From assembly GCA_963556695.1 (NCBI GenBank), contig CAUWAG010000006.1:4588001-4652000 (forward strand): 64,000 nt of DNA. The letters run 5' to 3'. The notes beneath the pieces were generated by a model. That model saw nothing but the letters and a program-made list of their open reading frames with translations. It ran no database searches and was not told where the DNA came from. The DNA is from Anthostomella pinea (Eukaryota; Ascomycota; Sordariomycetes; Xylariales; Xylariaceae). The translations under genes and the position numbers were made by a program. Shown here piece by piece: positions 31,857 to 43,861 of the stretch. Each line of letters opens with the position of its first letter. The stretch's first letter is position 1.

Positions 31857-33357
31857 TCATCTGTAGTTACTGTTGTAACCCACTGGTGACGCCGGGCCGC
31901 GGCCTGGCGGAGACGTAGGTCCCGGGGAACCCATCCGATTCGACGCGCTGGACGTTGAGTGACCTCGGTCAACTGGCGATTGTGGCAGCGGAAACGATGG
32001 AGGCAAACCGGGACTTTGCGGATGCTGGGACCCAAAGCTGTTGTTACGAAGAAGCGGCATGCCCGGAGCCACCGCGGCACTGGTCGGATCCCATGCTTTC
32101 TCGGGCGGACCTGCGGAACTTCCTGGAGGCGAATCGGGCACTGCGTAATACGAACTCACGCCATACATGCCGCCCTTGTTCATGGCGCCGCCATATTCTG
32201 TACCGTCGAAACCAAGGTTGTCGGGGTTCCGTCCTTCCTTCTGGAATCTCTCGAGCTCCACGCGTTCCTCCTGCATTCTTGCCGCAGCCAGGGCAGCTTC
32301 CTTCTGGCCACTTCTTCTCTGCTTGAAGTAGTAGAAGGCGAGTGCGATAAAAGCTATAGCTCCCACGCCACCAGCGGCCGCATAGATTCCAGACTTCGTA
32401 CTCGATGGCAGCTCATCCCACTTTTCCGAGAGAGACTTCTCTGGTTGCTTGTTGATGTTTTCAACCGCCGTCGAATTGCCGCTGTGAATTGCAGGGTCAG
32501 TCTGGTTACTAGAATGTAGTACGATTAAGCTCATGGACTTACGTTGTAATCTTGATGCTGTCAGAGGATCCCGACATATCACTGTACGTGTACTCTTTGC
32601 CGGTCGAGTAGTCCTGGACTGCAGCACTCTTGATGTACATGGTGTACGGTCCCTTGTCATAGTCGGTGAGTCCTCCAGCCCATTCGATCGTTCCTTTGGG
32701 CTGGTCGGAATCACCTCCGGCCCAGATACCGAGACTCAGCTTCATCGGCGTCTGGGGATAGGTATAGGTATTATTAGCCTCCGCTGGTAAGAGCGTGCGC
32801 ACTAGTGCGCCATCGATGTGCCACTCGAGTTTATCTGCAGTCCAGACCGAGGTGTAGTTGTGGTAGTCACCCTGCGTACTGCCGTTGACCAAGTGATAGC
32901 CGGCATTGTGGAAATCCTGCAATCCTTTGCCGAAGTAGTTCGAAGATGCGTGTGTCGTGTTGCCGCCCAGGAACTCCCAGTCGACCTCATCGAGCACGTC
33001 GGAGGACCAGACAATGGAGCTGATGATGCCTTGACCGGGTGCGGCCTTCAACCATACCTCTGTCCTGCCCCAGAAAAAGTAGAAGTTGGAGATCAGAGTG
33101 GGCGAGTCGCCCTTTTCGCTGATGGTAAAGGCAGCGCCCGTTTCGGCGTCGTAGTTGACAGTGCCGGCCGTGGTGTTCCACGTACCGTCTGGCTGTGTGT
33201 CGTTGAAGTTGAACAGGTGACTTGTGCCGAAGGCTGCATCGGCCGGGCAGGTCGCGTTCATAGGATCGCACTTGGTGCTCAATTGGGCAGCGACGGGAGT
33301 CGAGAGAATCGACGCCAGGAGCGCGAGGGCCGCGCCGTACGAGGAGTGCGACAACAT
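31857..33357 (-). CDS. CRH-type GH16 transglycosylase with transmembrane tail
   Basis: Cell-wall enzyme of the Crh1/Utr2 family, which links chitin to beta-glucan outside the plasma membrane. Exons on the minus strand are 33357-32543 and 32481-31857 (61-bp intron), giving 479 aa. It has a signal peptide (first about 24 aa), paired Cys near residues 30 and 37, and a GH16 domain to about residue 260 with catalytic motif DEVDWEFLG (Asp123; nucleophile Glu124, acid/base Glu128). The HIDG and YPQTPMKLSLGIW blocks are typical of CRH. After a Ser/Thr spacer there is one membrane segment (about 303-324, GIYAAAGGVGAIAFIALAFYYF in two parts) followed by KQRR and a Pro/Ser/Gly-rich cytoplasmic tail of about 150 aa. 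Many CRH proteins are GPI-anchored; this one instead looks like a type I membrane protein. It is the first of three same-strand cell-wall genes. Confidence 0.92.
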
Positions 33358-34515
33358 GATGGGAGTTGTCTAGTAGTGTGGGAAGCAGTATGAAGACTAA
33401 AGATCGGGACAAGTCAATGGCGCAAGGCCGGTGTATATGGAGGTTCCGCAGATGGCGTTGAGGTGATGTCGTTAGCTCGCGAATAGCATATTCCTCCCAG
33501 TCGAATGACGGAAGACGATCGTGATCGAGGTTGGAGATTTGGATGTCTCGGAATGGACAAAGAGGGAGCGGACGGTCGAAGTCACCGGAGGACTGGCAGG
33601 ACGTGCCGTCGAGATGGTTGCGAATGGAGCGACGGAGGACGAGGGGTCGACAGGCGGTCAGCTGTCGAGGAGGGACGTAGCGATTGTAGGTAGCCCGGAG
33701 GACTGTGATGCGATGTGGTTTCAAGGAGCGTCGAGGGGGTATCGAAGTGGAATCGAAGTGATATTGTGGCTGGCTTGCTGATATGTTTCAAGTCGAGTCG
33801 AATCGAGTCGAGGCTGTCCAGTCTGCCACTCTGCGGTCCTTACCTTGGCTACTTGGACAGTGTGGGCAATGTTTAGCAATTGCAGTCAAAGAATGTGGGT
33901 GTGTGGGTGAAAGAGTGAACGTGAGCCAAGACTTCAAGAGCTGATAATGAATGAATGAATAGGGTGAGTGGCGGCCGCCGGTTATCCCTTGTTCGTCTCG
34001 GGCCTCCTTGTCACGCCCTGTCCTGCGACTCTGCCAGGTCTGCGAGTGCGATTATGAGCAGAGATTGGAGATTGGAGATTGGAAAAGGGGCTCGGCTGCT
34101 CGGACTGGTCGAACAGATGCCGGGGTTCCGTGCAAGAGCCGCATAGGGGTGCGGGTGCCCTAGACATCCCTGCAGATATGGAGTTTCAGCTCTTCTTTGG
34201 GCGCCTCGGGAGGGGCCAAGGGAGGGCCGTTCTTTGATCTCATTGGCCGGCGAGTGTTCCTGCAGTAGTGCCGAAGTCCGCGGCAAACAAGTGCATACCT
34301 ACCTCCCGCTAATAAGTGGCAGGTAGAGATAGCTGCCACTCCCACCACTTGAAGAGGTCGGAGGTTGAAGTAACAACGTGGATACTTAAGCATCTAGAAG
34401 CACGTATTCTTGGGGCAATAGATCAATCATGCTAGATGCTGCACCTATTCACAGGACCTAGCAGGCAGACGTTGTGATCCTGCGGTCCGGCGCGATGCTT
34501 ATCAACATGAAGGTC

Positions 34516-34696
34516 TGCACTGAACCTCCAGATGTCTCCGTACACCGGTATAGCTATTGCAAATGGCATAAGTACTCCAGATCAGCATCTATGATAGCTT
34601 CTAGGTATCTAGTTGGATTATATCGATATAAATATAGCATTCAAATGCAAGAACCAGTAGAGGCATGCCGGGTAGAGACGTATGAGGGTGATTGTA
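34516..34696. repeat. MITE-like element, copy I
   Basis: The left end is TGCACTGAACCTCCAGATGT then CTCCGTACACCGG. The right end is GCCGGGTAGAGACGTATGAG followed by GGTGATTGTA. The internal motif has decayed to GGCATAAGTAC. About 181 bp. Confidence 0.6.
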
Positions 34697-34890
34697 GCAG
34701 CCTGAATGCTTCGTACCTTCGTATCACTTCGGACCTGATCGGCGGAAGGGCGAGAGGCAATGGTGTCAGAGCAGTGTGGGATCGGTCGACGGCGTGGTGC
34801 TCATGCTTGGTGGTGACCGCGCCGCCGAAGATGGTATCGGACATGATGGCGGCAATGATTTTGGGGACAGTACTGACGGTGCTGCGGACG

Positions 34891-34950
34891 GTGTTCGGTG
34901 GCGTTGTCGGCGAGGTTGATGGCGACGATGTTGGCGACGATGTTGGTGAT
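34891..34950. repeat. Short 12-bp tandem repeat (GATGTTGGCGAC)
   Basis: Units of GATGTTGGCGAC and GTTGTCGGCGAG form an imperfect array, GC-shifted relative to the other two 12-bp arrays. Confidence 0.5.
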
Positions 34951-35064
34951 AGGTCGCAAGCTCACGGTATCGGGTATGTGGAGAATTACTCTGGAGTGGT
35001 CATTGTGATACGAATGGCTTTGAACGTTCATGTATGCTGCCGACACGCAAGTATTACAGCTGCC

Positions 35065-35194
35065 GGTCGTATGGAGACTCAAAAGTCTACTGATAATTCC
35101 GTATCCGCGTTGCGACAATAGTTGGGACCGACTAAGAGACGCCTACATCGAGAATGAACTAGGGGTGTACTGAGACTTCTAGGGGTTCAGTGTA
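35065..35194. repeat. Two MITE right-end remnants in tandem
   Basis: GGTCGTATGGAGACTCAAAA then GTCTACTG (ending about 35092), and GGGGTGTACTGAGACTTCTA then GGGGTTCAGTGTA (ending 35194), both resemble the right terminal repeat. This suggests nested or repeated insertion. Confidence 0.45.
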
Positions 35195-35641
35195 TCTCAG
35201 GGTAATTGACTGGAATCATCACCTTGATTACGACTTATTTCATTGTATATTGCTGTTATTCTAACCGCCTCAAGCGTCGGAGGGTGCTCTGAAACGGTCG
35301 TAATGTATCTCCTCGACGACTGCTGGATCATCGTGAATGTATTAGATGTTAGACGTCCTACGCCGTGACGATTGTGCCTTTTGTGACCCGAGTGTCCCCG
35401 ATGTGCTTGTGTAGCCCCTGTGTTATCATTATTCCCGTTCCCGAGCAACCGAGCCGCAAGCTTCTATCAAGGTGTCCCCAGTCCGGTCTATCCAGCCAGA
35501 AAGAAACCCAAGCCAAAGCTCTATAGATGAAAACGCAACGCCAGCATGTGCTCAGTATGTGTACCGTGCAACGAGTTCTATTTAGGAAATATATGCAGTG
35601 TGGATAAGATTATGTGCTGGGAGTGCAGGTGCCCAAGGTGA

Positions 35642-38515
35642 TTACCAAGAGAATGTCATGAGGGCAGGGTTCAAAGCGAGAGGCAAGAGGAAATGACTGG
35701 TTGCGACAGTTGCCATGGGAAGAATGGCAACGAAGTCTGTGATGCGCCATCCGACAGGCACGAAAGGAGCGACGGCCAGGATGATCATACCCACGATGAA
35801 AAGGAGAGAAAATATCATCGAGAACTTGAACTGGAGGCCACCACACAGGTTAGCATAGTTCAATCGCGACGAAACGCAAGACAGGAGACAAGCGACTGGG
35901 GGCATTCTTACCTTCTTCAGGACCTTGGGCACTTCGATAAAAAAGTTGGAGAACTCGGCTTCCTTGGACGTCGAGCCCCAGGACATGTCGATCTCGAACA
36001 TGTGAGCCAAGATGGCCTGGCTCACGTGCAGAGACAATCCGCCCAGGAAGATGGCCAGGAGGAAGGTCCACTTGAAGTTCTCGTAGAGGGAGTACAGCAG
36101 AGTTCGTTGGCCCATCCGGTATCGCATGATGGCCAGTGCAACGTTACCGAGACCGTTGAAGACGATGATGATCGAGAACCAGACTTGCCAAGAGTCGACG
36201 TAGTACTTGTCCAGGTAACCGTTGAACCAACCCATGATGAAGTAGTTAACTGACGTCAGGATCCAAGCGGCTCCAATAGCGTAATAGGTGCCAATGTACG
36301 AGATGACGGTGATCTTGGAGGTGAAACGGATGTTGGAGAACAAAAACCGGCGGAAAAGGGGTGTAAAGGGACCTTTCCAGATCCACATGCGGATGGGGTG
36401 GAAGAGCAGTTCGTTGCAGCCGTATGCGTACTTCTCCCATCGAGCCAATTCGTCGTACACGGTGAGCGAGACACCTTCCTTGAACCCTTCACCTGCCCAT
36501 GCGGCCAGACGGATGATGTAGCCGGCGCACTGGAGGCGGAGAGACATATCGAAGTCCTCTGACACGTGAGACTCCGACCAGAACTTCTCGTAGCCATCCT
36601 CGTCCTCGTACGAGACCTGCTGGATGGCACTCCATCGAAGAATAGCGTTGTGGCCGACAAAGGGAGCAACATCACCGTTGGAGACGGTGTATCTAATGGC
36701 CGTGTAGATGAGGTTGGTGAAGAAGGTGATGCCGTTCTCGAAATAGGTGTGGACGACCTGCATGACACCGGAAGAGAACTGCATGATACCGACGTCAGGC
36801 GATTGATCCATTTCGGAAACGGCATCCAACAGGCAGTCAGCCGGTACACGGGTATCCGAGTCGACTGGAAAGATGTCAGCTTGTCTGGCTACGCGTGGGA
36901 GACTGGCCGGGGTTCGCAAACTTACTGATCAGGATGTAGTCGCCAATACGGATGTTGCCGTCGGCCCACGCCCTACCATTCTCCTCCAGGACATCCTTGA
37001 GCGCCTTCTCGTAAGCCTGGGCCTCATCGGCTTGTGACCATTCGGGGCCGCGGTTGTACGCTTCCAGCTTCTCCTCAACCTTGCACGAGATCATCATAGC
37101 GAAGTTCATGTTCGAAGCCTTCTTGAACTTGCCGCGCCGCAGGAATCCGTCCTCTCCGTGCTTTGGACGAGCGACCCAACCGATGGAGTGATCAGCGTAA
37201 AATTCGATACGGGCCTTTCGCTCTTCTTCGGGGAGAAGCTGGAGTCCATCGTCATTCACGAACATGTTCGCAGACCCGCCCTGCAATTCGTATGTACTGA
37301 TAGCTTGCTTGATCGACTTGACCGTTGGCGCAATGACTCCGATCAGACCCTCCTTGTATACGGGACACTGCACCGTCAGATGCGGCAGCGAAGCTGACTG
37401 CAGTCTCGGTGGCGGCCTGGCCGAATAGAACTTTGAGTTCTGGGTCATTTGCCGGATGGGGCCGAAGATCTGGGTCAAGCAGCCGACGATGACCTGAGCA
37501 AAGAACAAAGTGAAGAAGACCTGGATGGGCGCCAGAGCGATGAGGGCGAGTCGTGTGTAGCTGCCATCAACCGAGACTTCGATCGCTAGTTGGCGCCAAG
37601 CCGCACCCAGTGAGACAGTGACGAGGATGAGGACGATGGAGACAAGGTACGTGTTCAGCAAGTGAACGGGACGCTTCTCGGGTATGATCTGGCCACTCTC
37701 CTCGTCGATCTCGACTTGTCCGACCTCGTAGGCCGCCTTCTTCTCGCCGCCCTCACCGGGGTCTGTCTCGCCCACCTGCCATACAAGCTCCATCAGCTCA
37801 GATTCGATGGCCTTGACCCGCTGGACAAGATGAAGCGCGTCGTCATCCCACACGACCAGCAGAGCCTCCGACGCAATAAAGGCGGCGAACTGGTGCTTTC
37901 TCGCCCTGGGCAAGTCTTCCATCGTGGGCAGGATCTGGACCCGTAGGCCATTCATCAAGGGGACATCGACCGCATCAGGCGACCATGACAAGAAGGTCTT
38001 GATGACTCGAGAGTTGACCGTCATGGCACACTACACACAGCCAGTTAGCAAGGACATCGGCCAGCTTGCTCGAGAGGTGGACAAACCTGCACGTTGAGTG
38101 TGGAACAGGACATGCCAAAAGGTGTGGTGACCAGTTGTGGGGGGCACGTTATGTAGTTACCACGAGACTTGCGCAGCACAACGCCTTCGACCTCCCCTGA
38201 ACCGTCCGACACCCAGAGACGCGAGCATTGTTGCTGGTAGAGGTAGTTGACCATGACTTCGTGCTTGATGTCGTCGACGAACATGGAGCTGTGGCCCGAT
38301 CTTACCGAACGACCCGACACCGAGTTTCTCGAGGAGCCACCACCGGAGCCACCGAATTGGGGCGTAGGCGCTTGCAGCTCGAAGTCACCCGGTCCCAAGC
38401 TCATCGGACCTGAAGGCGTTTTCTCTGTAGTAAACACTCCCTCCGCGGTTGCTGGGGCTGGCCCCTTCTGCTTGGGCTCGAGCTTCTCGGCCTTGAAGTA
38501 GCTAGAGAGACCCAT
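35642..38515 (-). CDS. Membrane GT2 family processive glycosyltransferase (polysaccharide synthase)
   Basis: Plasma-membrane glycosyltransferase of the cellulose/hyaluronan synthase-like GT2 superfamily. Exons on the minus strand are 38515-38087, 38030-36926, 36864-35912 and 35830-35642, giving 891 aa with consistent phases. After a Ser/Pro-rich cytosolic N-terminus (about 1-260) come two membrane segments (about 265-287 and 305-330). The catalytic domain follows, with FVNDDG (402-405), IIDSDTRVP (Asp513, Asp515), SEDFDMSLR (614-617) and a RW motif in DELARWEKYAYG (653). About five C-terminal membrane segments form the channel. Its architecture matches fungal surface-growth GT2 proteins described in plant pathogens (Zymoseptoria/Fusarium GT2 type); whether it is their orthologue needs a tree. 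The product polysaccharide is unknown. It is flanked by two GH16 cell-wall enzymes on the same strand. Confidence 0.9.
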
Positions 38516-41500
38516 GGTTGCGGTTTGCTCGACTTGACCAACCAAACCCCCCTTGTTAGAACGTGTACCGCCGCTGGGCGAAGACCCACTGTGTCCTCAC
38601 AGTAGGGTTGTCAACGGATGGGGGATTCCTCTGGCGAAGTCGCAGTATAGCGAAGGCTAGAAGTCGTGGGTGTCAGCTATATGCACCAGCACGACCCAAG
38701 GGAAAGTAGCACATCAACTCGTTGCAATTGATGCCGAAGTAGCCCTATAGCCACTCTCCTGGTTGTTGCACGACCGAAGTACTGTGTAATGGAAGAGCCG
38801 CCAGCCTGGCGTAGCAAGCAAGACACGGCTCAGATGTCCAATAGAAGGGGCAAGAGGTTGAATGACTTACAAGAATAGCAAGCGAATGACACGGAATCAA
38901 AATCAAGGGATACGGCGGTTTTGGATATTAGGTATTTGAGCGAGCGTTCATCGAAGAAGCCCCGGGCCGAAAAATAGATAACGTTGGAGAAGTGGGAAAA
39001 GAAGCGAGAGTTAAGTCGAACTCGATCTGTCGTAGGCTTGCTGATACACGCAACCTGAAGACAAAGAGTTTACAGACGAGCTGTACAATAGCGAAGGGGA
39101 GCTGGTCTGGAACGACGAGCTTTCAGCTGGGCTGGATGTATCGGTGATGATCGTCGATAGCCACACAGATGCCTGGCGGTGCGTGGTGTGATGGGGGTAG
39201 AACGAGCGTACGAGCAGTCAGTCACAGGTGATAGATAGAGCTGTCTACAAACGATAGTGACGGGTGGCTGCCTGCGTAAACAACAACCGAGAAAAACAGG
39301 GACAATAATTGTGCAAATGAATATTGGGCGCGTGGCTTGGGCGGGGGGTGCTTCTTTGAGTCTTGATGGTCAAGCTGGTGATGCTGCCGCCACGTCCCGT
39401 CCGGGCTACTCTACCAGTACCGGTACCTTGACCAGCAGGGATCAACGCAGAAGTAGAGTACCTCTCCGACCAGGACTAGGGCCAGCCCACCGCGGGAACG
39501 CGATAGTGGCGAGCGAACGGTGGATCATCGACCAGGAATAATAACAAGATCAAGACTAAGATCTTGACCCATCTTTCTTCTCGATTACCCCGTTTATCTC
39601 GTTTTACCTCCGCCCCAACGACCCCTGGCTAACTGCAATAGGCATCGTGAGGCCCGAGAGTCATTACCAACACAAGTAAACCGTAAATCCAGGCCCAACA
39701 AACACATTCCTATACGGAAGCATTACCTCGAGTCATCAACCGAGGTCTAGGCAATGCTTTACCAGCTCTCGCTTCGGAGTTGGGTGCCGTCTTACTGCTC
39801 TAGACTACGAACAGGTGCTTACAGCAGTTGTGTACTGTAGATACCAGGTGAAGAGAAGAGGGGCTGTCTCTCTGCTGCATCCTGCAAGTCAGTCTTATCA
39901 AAATACTTGGCAACTTTGTGAAAAGCTGGGAAGCTCCCTGTTCATCTGGGGCCTGGGCCATCGATAAAAGCAAGAGATGCGAGCCTACATCACGGCGCCG
40001 AAGCGGTGGCACCAACCAACATGGCAAGTTTTCCCATCCGGGCGATCCATGATCCCAGCACACATGTGCCTCTTCGCTGTCGTGTATGTAGGTGGGTGGA
40101 TGTACCTGTACTAGTGAACGAGATCCAACTCTTGAAGTTGGTCGGGCCAGACGCTTGCGGGCGCGTTCAGGCGCATTCAGGTGCATTTGGGGGGTATGGA
40201 GTTTCTCGTATTGCGCAGACAAGATGCATTCCCATTCGCACCATTCCCATTCCAAATGGACGGTGATAGGGCCTTAGCCAGCATCCAGCGGAACCCATGC
40301 GGACGGCCATCGCTCTCGACACGGAATTATTGGCTGGTCCACACTAAGTAGGTAGATGGGCCGGCGGCACATCATAAACAGCGCCACCACAGTACACAGC
40401 ACGGTACCTGTACATGCGCATTGCGCAGATTGCGCCGTCGCTCGCCCTCAGCCGTCATATCATCGCAGCATCTATGATCATGATCATGGATCGGTCTAGA
40501 TACGGATCGAGCTGGTACCGTAGGCAGGCCATACTTGTGGCTTCTGGGACTTTCAACGGTGGTAATTGAGACATCTGTAGCACGTGTTTGTTGGTGAATC
40601 AGCTTTTATTCTGCGAACAGCCAAACCTGTCTCAGATCGGAGGCCCGGAAGAAAGCAAAAAGAGAACGCATGGCATGTTCAGAAGGCCTTCAGGGTGGAC
40701 TGCGACTATCAATTGGAGGCCCCCCTGAACAGCTAGACAGCTAGACAGCTAGACCGACGATAGTAGCATGTGATGAGTCGTAGGCACATGCCGTGTGTCA
40801 TGTTCTCTGTCATGACCAGCGCGATGGCAGATGGAAGCCGATGTTATGACGGCATCGACGGTTGAAGTTTCTCGTCAACAGCTCAGCTCCGCATCGTTCG
40901 TGGTTCAAAGTTGGGTGTAAACCTCAATTGCACGCGGCACGCGACACGCGACAGCAGACAGCTGCCACTGAAGCTTCGCTACCATCGCCAGAGACAGAGA
41001 TCTATATTCTAGCGCCAGAGCTGAGAGACCACATGCACCGAAATCATCACACGGCGTAGCGGCTGCGTAGTACTGCATAGGTCGTCTAAAGGGGCGCTTA
41101 CAACGCCTAGACGCCCTCGTTCCTGGATCGCCAAAGTTAGCATTATTACCATGTGGATGGCGCTCACTAGAGCAACCTTACCTTATCAGGTCTAAATAAT
41201 AAGACGCCTCCAAACTCAATGCCGGCCGACCTGGAATGGCCCAAAAGTTGAATCGCCAAAACGTGATATAGGAAGTACTGGAGGAGAGCATATGGTAGTT
41301 GACTCATCAGTCGGACGTCGCCACTTGACTCTTGACTCTTGGCAAAGCCATACAGAAAGATATCATTAATTGGACGCTTCGGCTTGGCGATTCGGATGGT
41401 AGCGAACTCGGTGGGGAGGCATCCACAGAATATCCGAAAACGAGAACCCCCTGTGGATGATGATCGATGCGGGGATCTGGGATGGTTGAATCATGTTACG

Positions 41501-42019
41501 GTATCTTCTGGTGGTCTCTGCCAATCACTGCCCGGTCGTCAGCACTGTGCTGACGTGACGTCAAAAGTCCGGTACATTTATTGTTATCTGGTTTCGTCTA
41601 TGGCTCCGTAGTATTGGTTCAATACTGCTGTCGTCTCGACTCTCAAGCCTCGACAGCGCCTGAAGTATACCTAGCACCTTAGTGATCGTTATTCCAGTCA
41701 ATGGCTCCCTGTATGTAGTAACTACGAATGTCGGTAATCATGCGAATCATCATGTCAACTGCTTGAATTAATACACTTCTGATTATTATGACCCATATGC
41801 TACGACTATAGTACGTGCAATCCTGTGTGTTCGTGTGTGTGTTTAAGGGAAAGCAGCTATCGAAATACGGTATTTCCACCGGCGGGTGCATACCTTGTCT
41901 TGTCCAGTCCCGAGTGAACCCATCTATATAACCCAAGCCATTGCTCCCGAACGACCCAAAAGCGAGCAAACGCCGCCCGACCCTGTGCCATGTGCCATGT
42001 TCTCATACCACCCCGCCAC
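38516..42019. other. Long intergenic region, 3.5 kb
   Basis: Upstream region of the GT2 gene and 3' side of the second GH16 gene. ORFs at 39257-39541 and 39800-40255 lack domains. An 8-bp tandem (AGCTAGAC x3) lies at 40731-40754. No MITE with clear ends was recognised here, in contrast to other gaps. A long untranslated leader or a non-coding RNA is possible but unproven. Confidence 0.4.
40731..40754. repeat. Short tandem repeat AGCTAGAC x3
   Basis: Three perfect 8-bp copies in otherwise unique intergenic DNA. Confidence 0.8.
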
Positions 42020-43575
42020 TCACAGATCCTCATTGCCATCGCACTGTTGCCACATCATGACCTTGCTCACCTCCATGGCCGGCTGGGTCCAGGTCGGCAG
42101 CCACTGGTCCTGCGCGTTCCAGAAGTCCTTCTTGGCACTCGGGCTGGTGTCGAGCCAAGGCTTGCCACTCTTCGAGTCTTCAAACCACCCGTTCGTCCCG
42201 CCGACAGCGACGTTGAGGATGAGGTAGAACGGCTGGTCAAACGGCGTGCTGTCGCGACCAGTCTGGCTCCAGACATCCTCCAGACGGGTCCCGTTGCTGT
42301 CGGCGGCCGGGAACTGACCACGCTGCCACAGGGGCTGGTTGAAGTTGGTGTACAGCACCTGCAGAAGACGAGAGTTGACGTAGGTGAAGAGATACTTCTC
42401 CGACCATTCAAGCCCGTAGGTGTTGAAGGAAGATGCGTATGACGTGTGCAGCGCTTCACGTTTCACGTTGGTTCGCCACCACGCATCCTTGAGCCAAGTC
42501 AGTAACGAAGTCCACAATGAAAACAAGCCGGACGCTTGGTGATAACGAGCCATGACTCACGTTGGCAGTGTTGGGTCCCCAGTGGAGCGCTGACGAGACG
42601 ATATTGTTGCCTCCCTGCGCGTACGTGTAGTTGTTTCCTCTGCTCTCCATGATGTCGATCTCTCCACTGAGCGGCCAAGGTCCGTAGATATCTTTGACGG
42701 GCATCATCCAGATGGCAGGCCAGATCCAGTCGCCCACAGGCAGTTTTGCTGTCACCTCGACGCGGCCATACTTGATGGTGGGACCGTTGATGGTGGTGAT
42801 GCGGCCTGACTTGGTCGGGGGCACAATAGTGGAGTTGCCAGTAGTGATGTTGGTAGCAGCAACGCAGTCGGAAAACTGTTTTGAAGTACAACTCCCGTCC
42901 TTGAGCAGGTCAATGAGGCTGTTCTCCGTGATCAACTTCGAATCCTGAAGCGTGGGCTCGATGAAGAGGTGGCCATCTTTGACGTAGACGTTCTCGTCAG
43001 AGTCAGTGGTCTGCTCGAATTCGCCATTGCTGCGATACGTTAGTCCGGGTCGAGTTCAGGCGAGGCGTTTGTGCGAATGCTTACCCGAAGCCGCCAACCT
43101 GAACCTCCTTGGTCCAGGTTTTCGTGTCAAAGGTACTGAAGGTGTCCTCGAGCACCATGCAGTATTTGTGCTTGACCACACTCGACAGACCATCGTAGAC
43201 CAGAAAGCCAGAGATAGCCAGCCCAATAAGAATTCCGACGATGGGTAGTATGGTAACCCACTTCTCCTTGGGATCCTTCTTCTCCAACCATGGCTTCTCG
43301 ACCTCGCCCTTCTTCACTCTTCGCGAGTGGAAGTATCGCTGTCCAGTCTCGCCTCGAAAAGCGCTGGAGCCGCCAAAGCTCGAGGGCGGACGCGATATGA
43401 AGGGCGATGTGAACGGATTGGTACCATTTCTCTGGGATGCTTGTGACTCGACACGCTCGGGCTCAAACGGGTTTCTGTCTGTGCCGGGAGTGCTGGGTCG
43501 AATGGAAGGCGGAGCGCTCGGCGGTTGGAAGGAAGAGCTGCCGGCCGGATGGCGGCCAGAGAATTCGTGGTCCAT
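42020..43575 (-). CDS. Type II membrane GH16 beta-glucanase/glucan-binding enzyme
   Basis: Exons on the minus strand are 43575-43085, 43029-42561 and 42487-42020, giving 475 aa. A Pro/Ser-rich cytosolic N-terminus (1-105) precedes one membrane segment (about 107-127, VTILPIVGILIGLAISGFLV), then an extracellular GH16 domain. The catalytic motif GEIDIMESRGNN gives nucleophile Glu287, Asp289 and acid/base Glu292 (ExDxxE form). The WPAIWMMP and YGRVEVTAKLP strands are typical of laminarinase-like and beta-glucan-recognition GH16 proteins. It probably hydrolyses or remodels beta-1,3-glucan at the cell surface. The third exon uses an AAG acceptor (GGCTCAAG) behind a CTGAC branch. It lacks the extra domain of Kre6/Skn1, so a beta-1,6-glucan role is less likely. 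It is the third same-strand cell-wall gene of the group. Confidence 0.9.
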
Positions 43576-43861
43576 TGCTCTTTGGTGATGGTCCTGTAGC
43601 AGGACAAGTCGGGGCGAGAACCCGTGTACAAGAGATAGGCGCTGTTGATATCTAGCAGTGGGTTTCTGTGCTTCCGGAAGGCACTTGTGTTATGAAGCGA
43701 TTGTGTATTAGGTAGGTGAAGGTTTATTATATATATGAGGTGGGACTGAAGACCAAGTAAATAGACGGGTAGGTATAACGAGTAGATATAACGAGTAGAT
43801 ATAACGAATGTTGAGGCAGCCGAGCCAGTAGACAGACCGTTCCAGTCGATATTCAGTCAAC

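Larger units (their letters stand above)
33358..35641. other. Intergenic region, 2.3 kb
   Basis: The first half is the upstream region of the CRH gene, with microsatellite-like tracts (CGAGTCGAATCGAGTCGAG near 33790; GAGATTG three times near 34066). The second half holds MITE copy I (34516-34696), a 12-bp minisatellite (34891-34950) and two MITE right ends at about 35065-35092 and 35163-35194. The long ORF across 34474-35121 runs through these repeats and is not credible as a gene. Confidence 0.45.

Noticed and set aside
33505..33781. Short plus ORFs upstream of the CRH gene
   Set aside because: Biased composition in promoter DNA and no support.
34474..35121. 215-aa plus-strand ORF
   Set aside because: It crosses a MITE copy and a minisatellite, so its length is due to repeat sequence.
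39720..39800. Possible small RNA gene from GAGGTCTAGGC / CGGAGTTGGG text
   Set aside because: It does not match a tRNA or 5S rRNA fold or box pattern that I could place.
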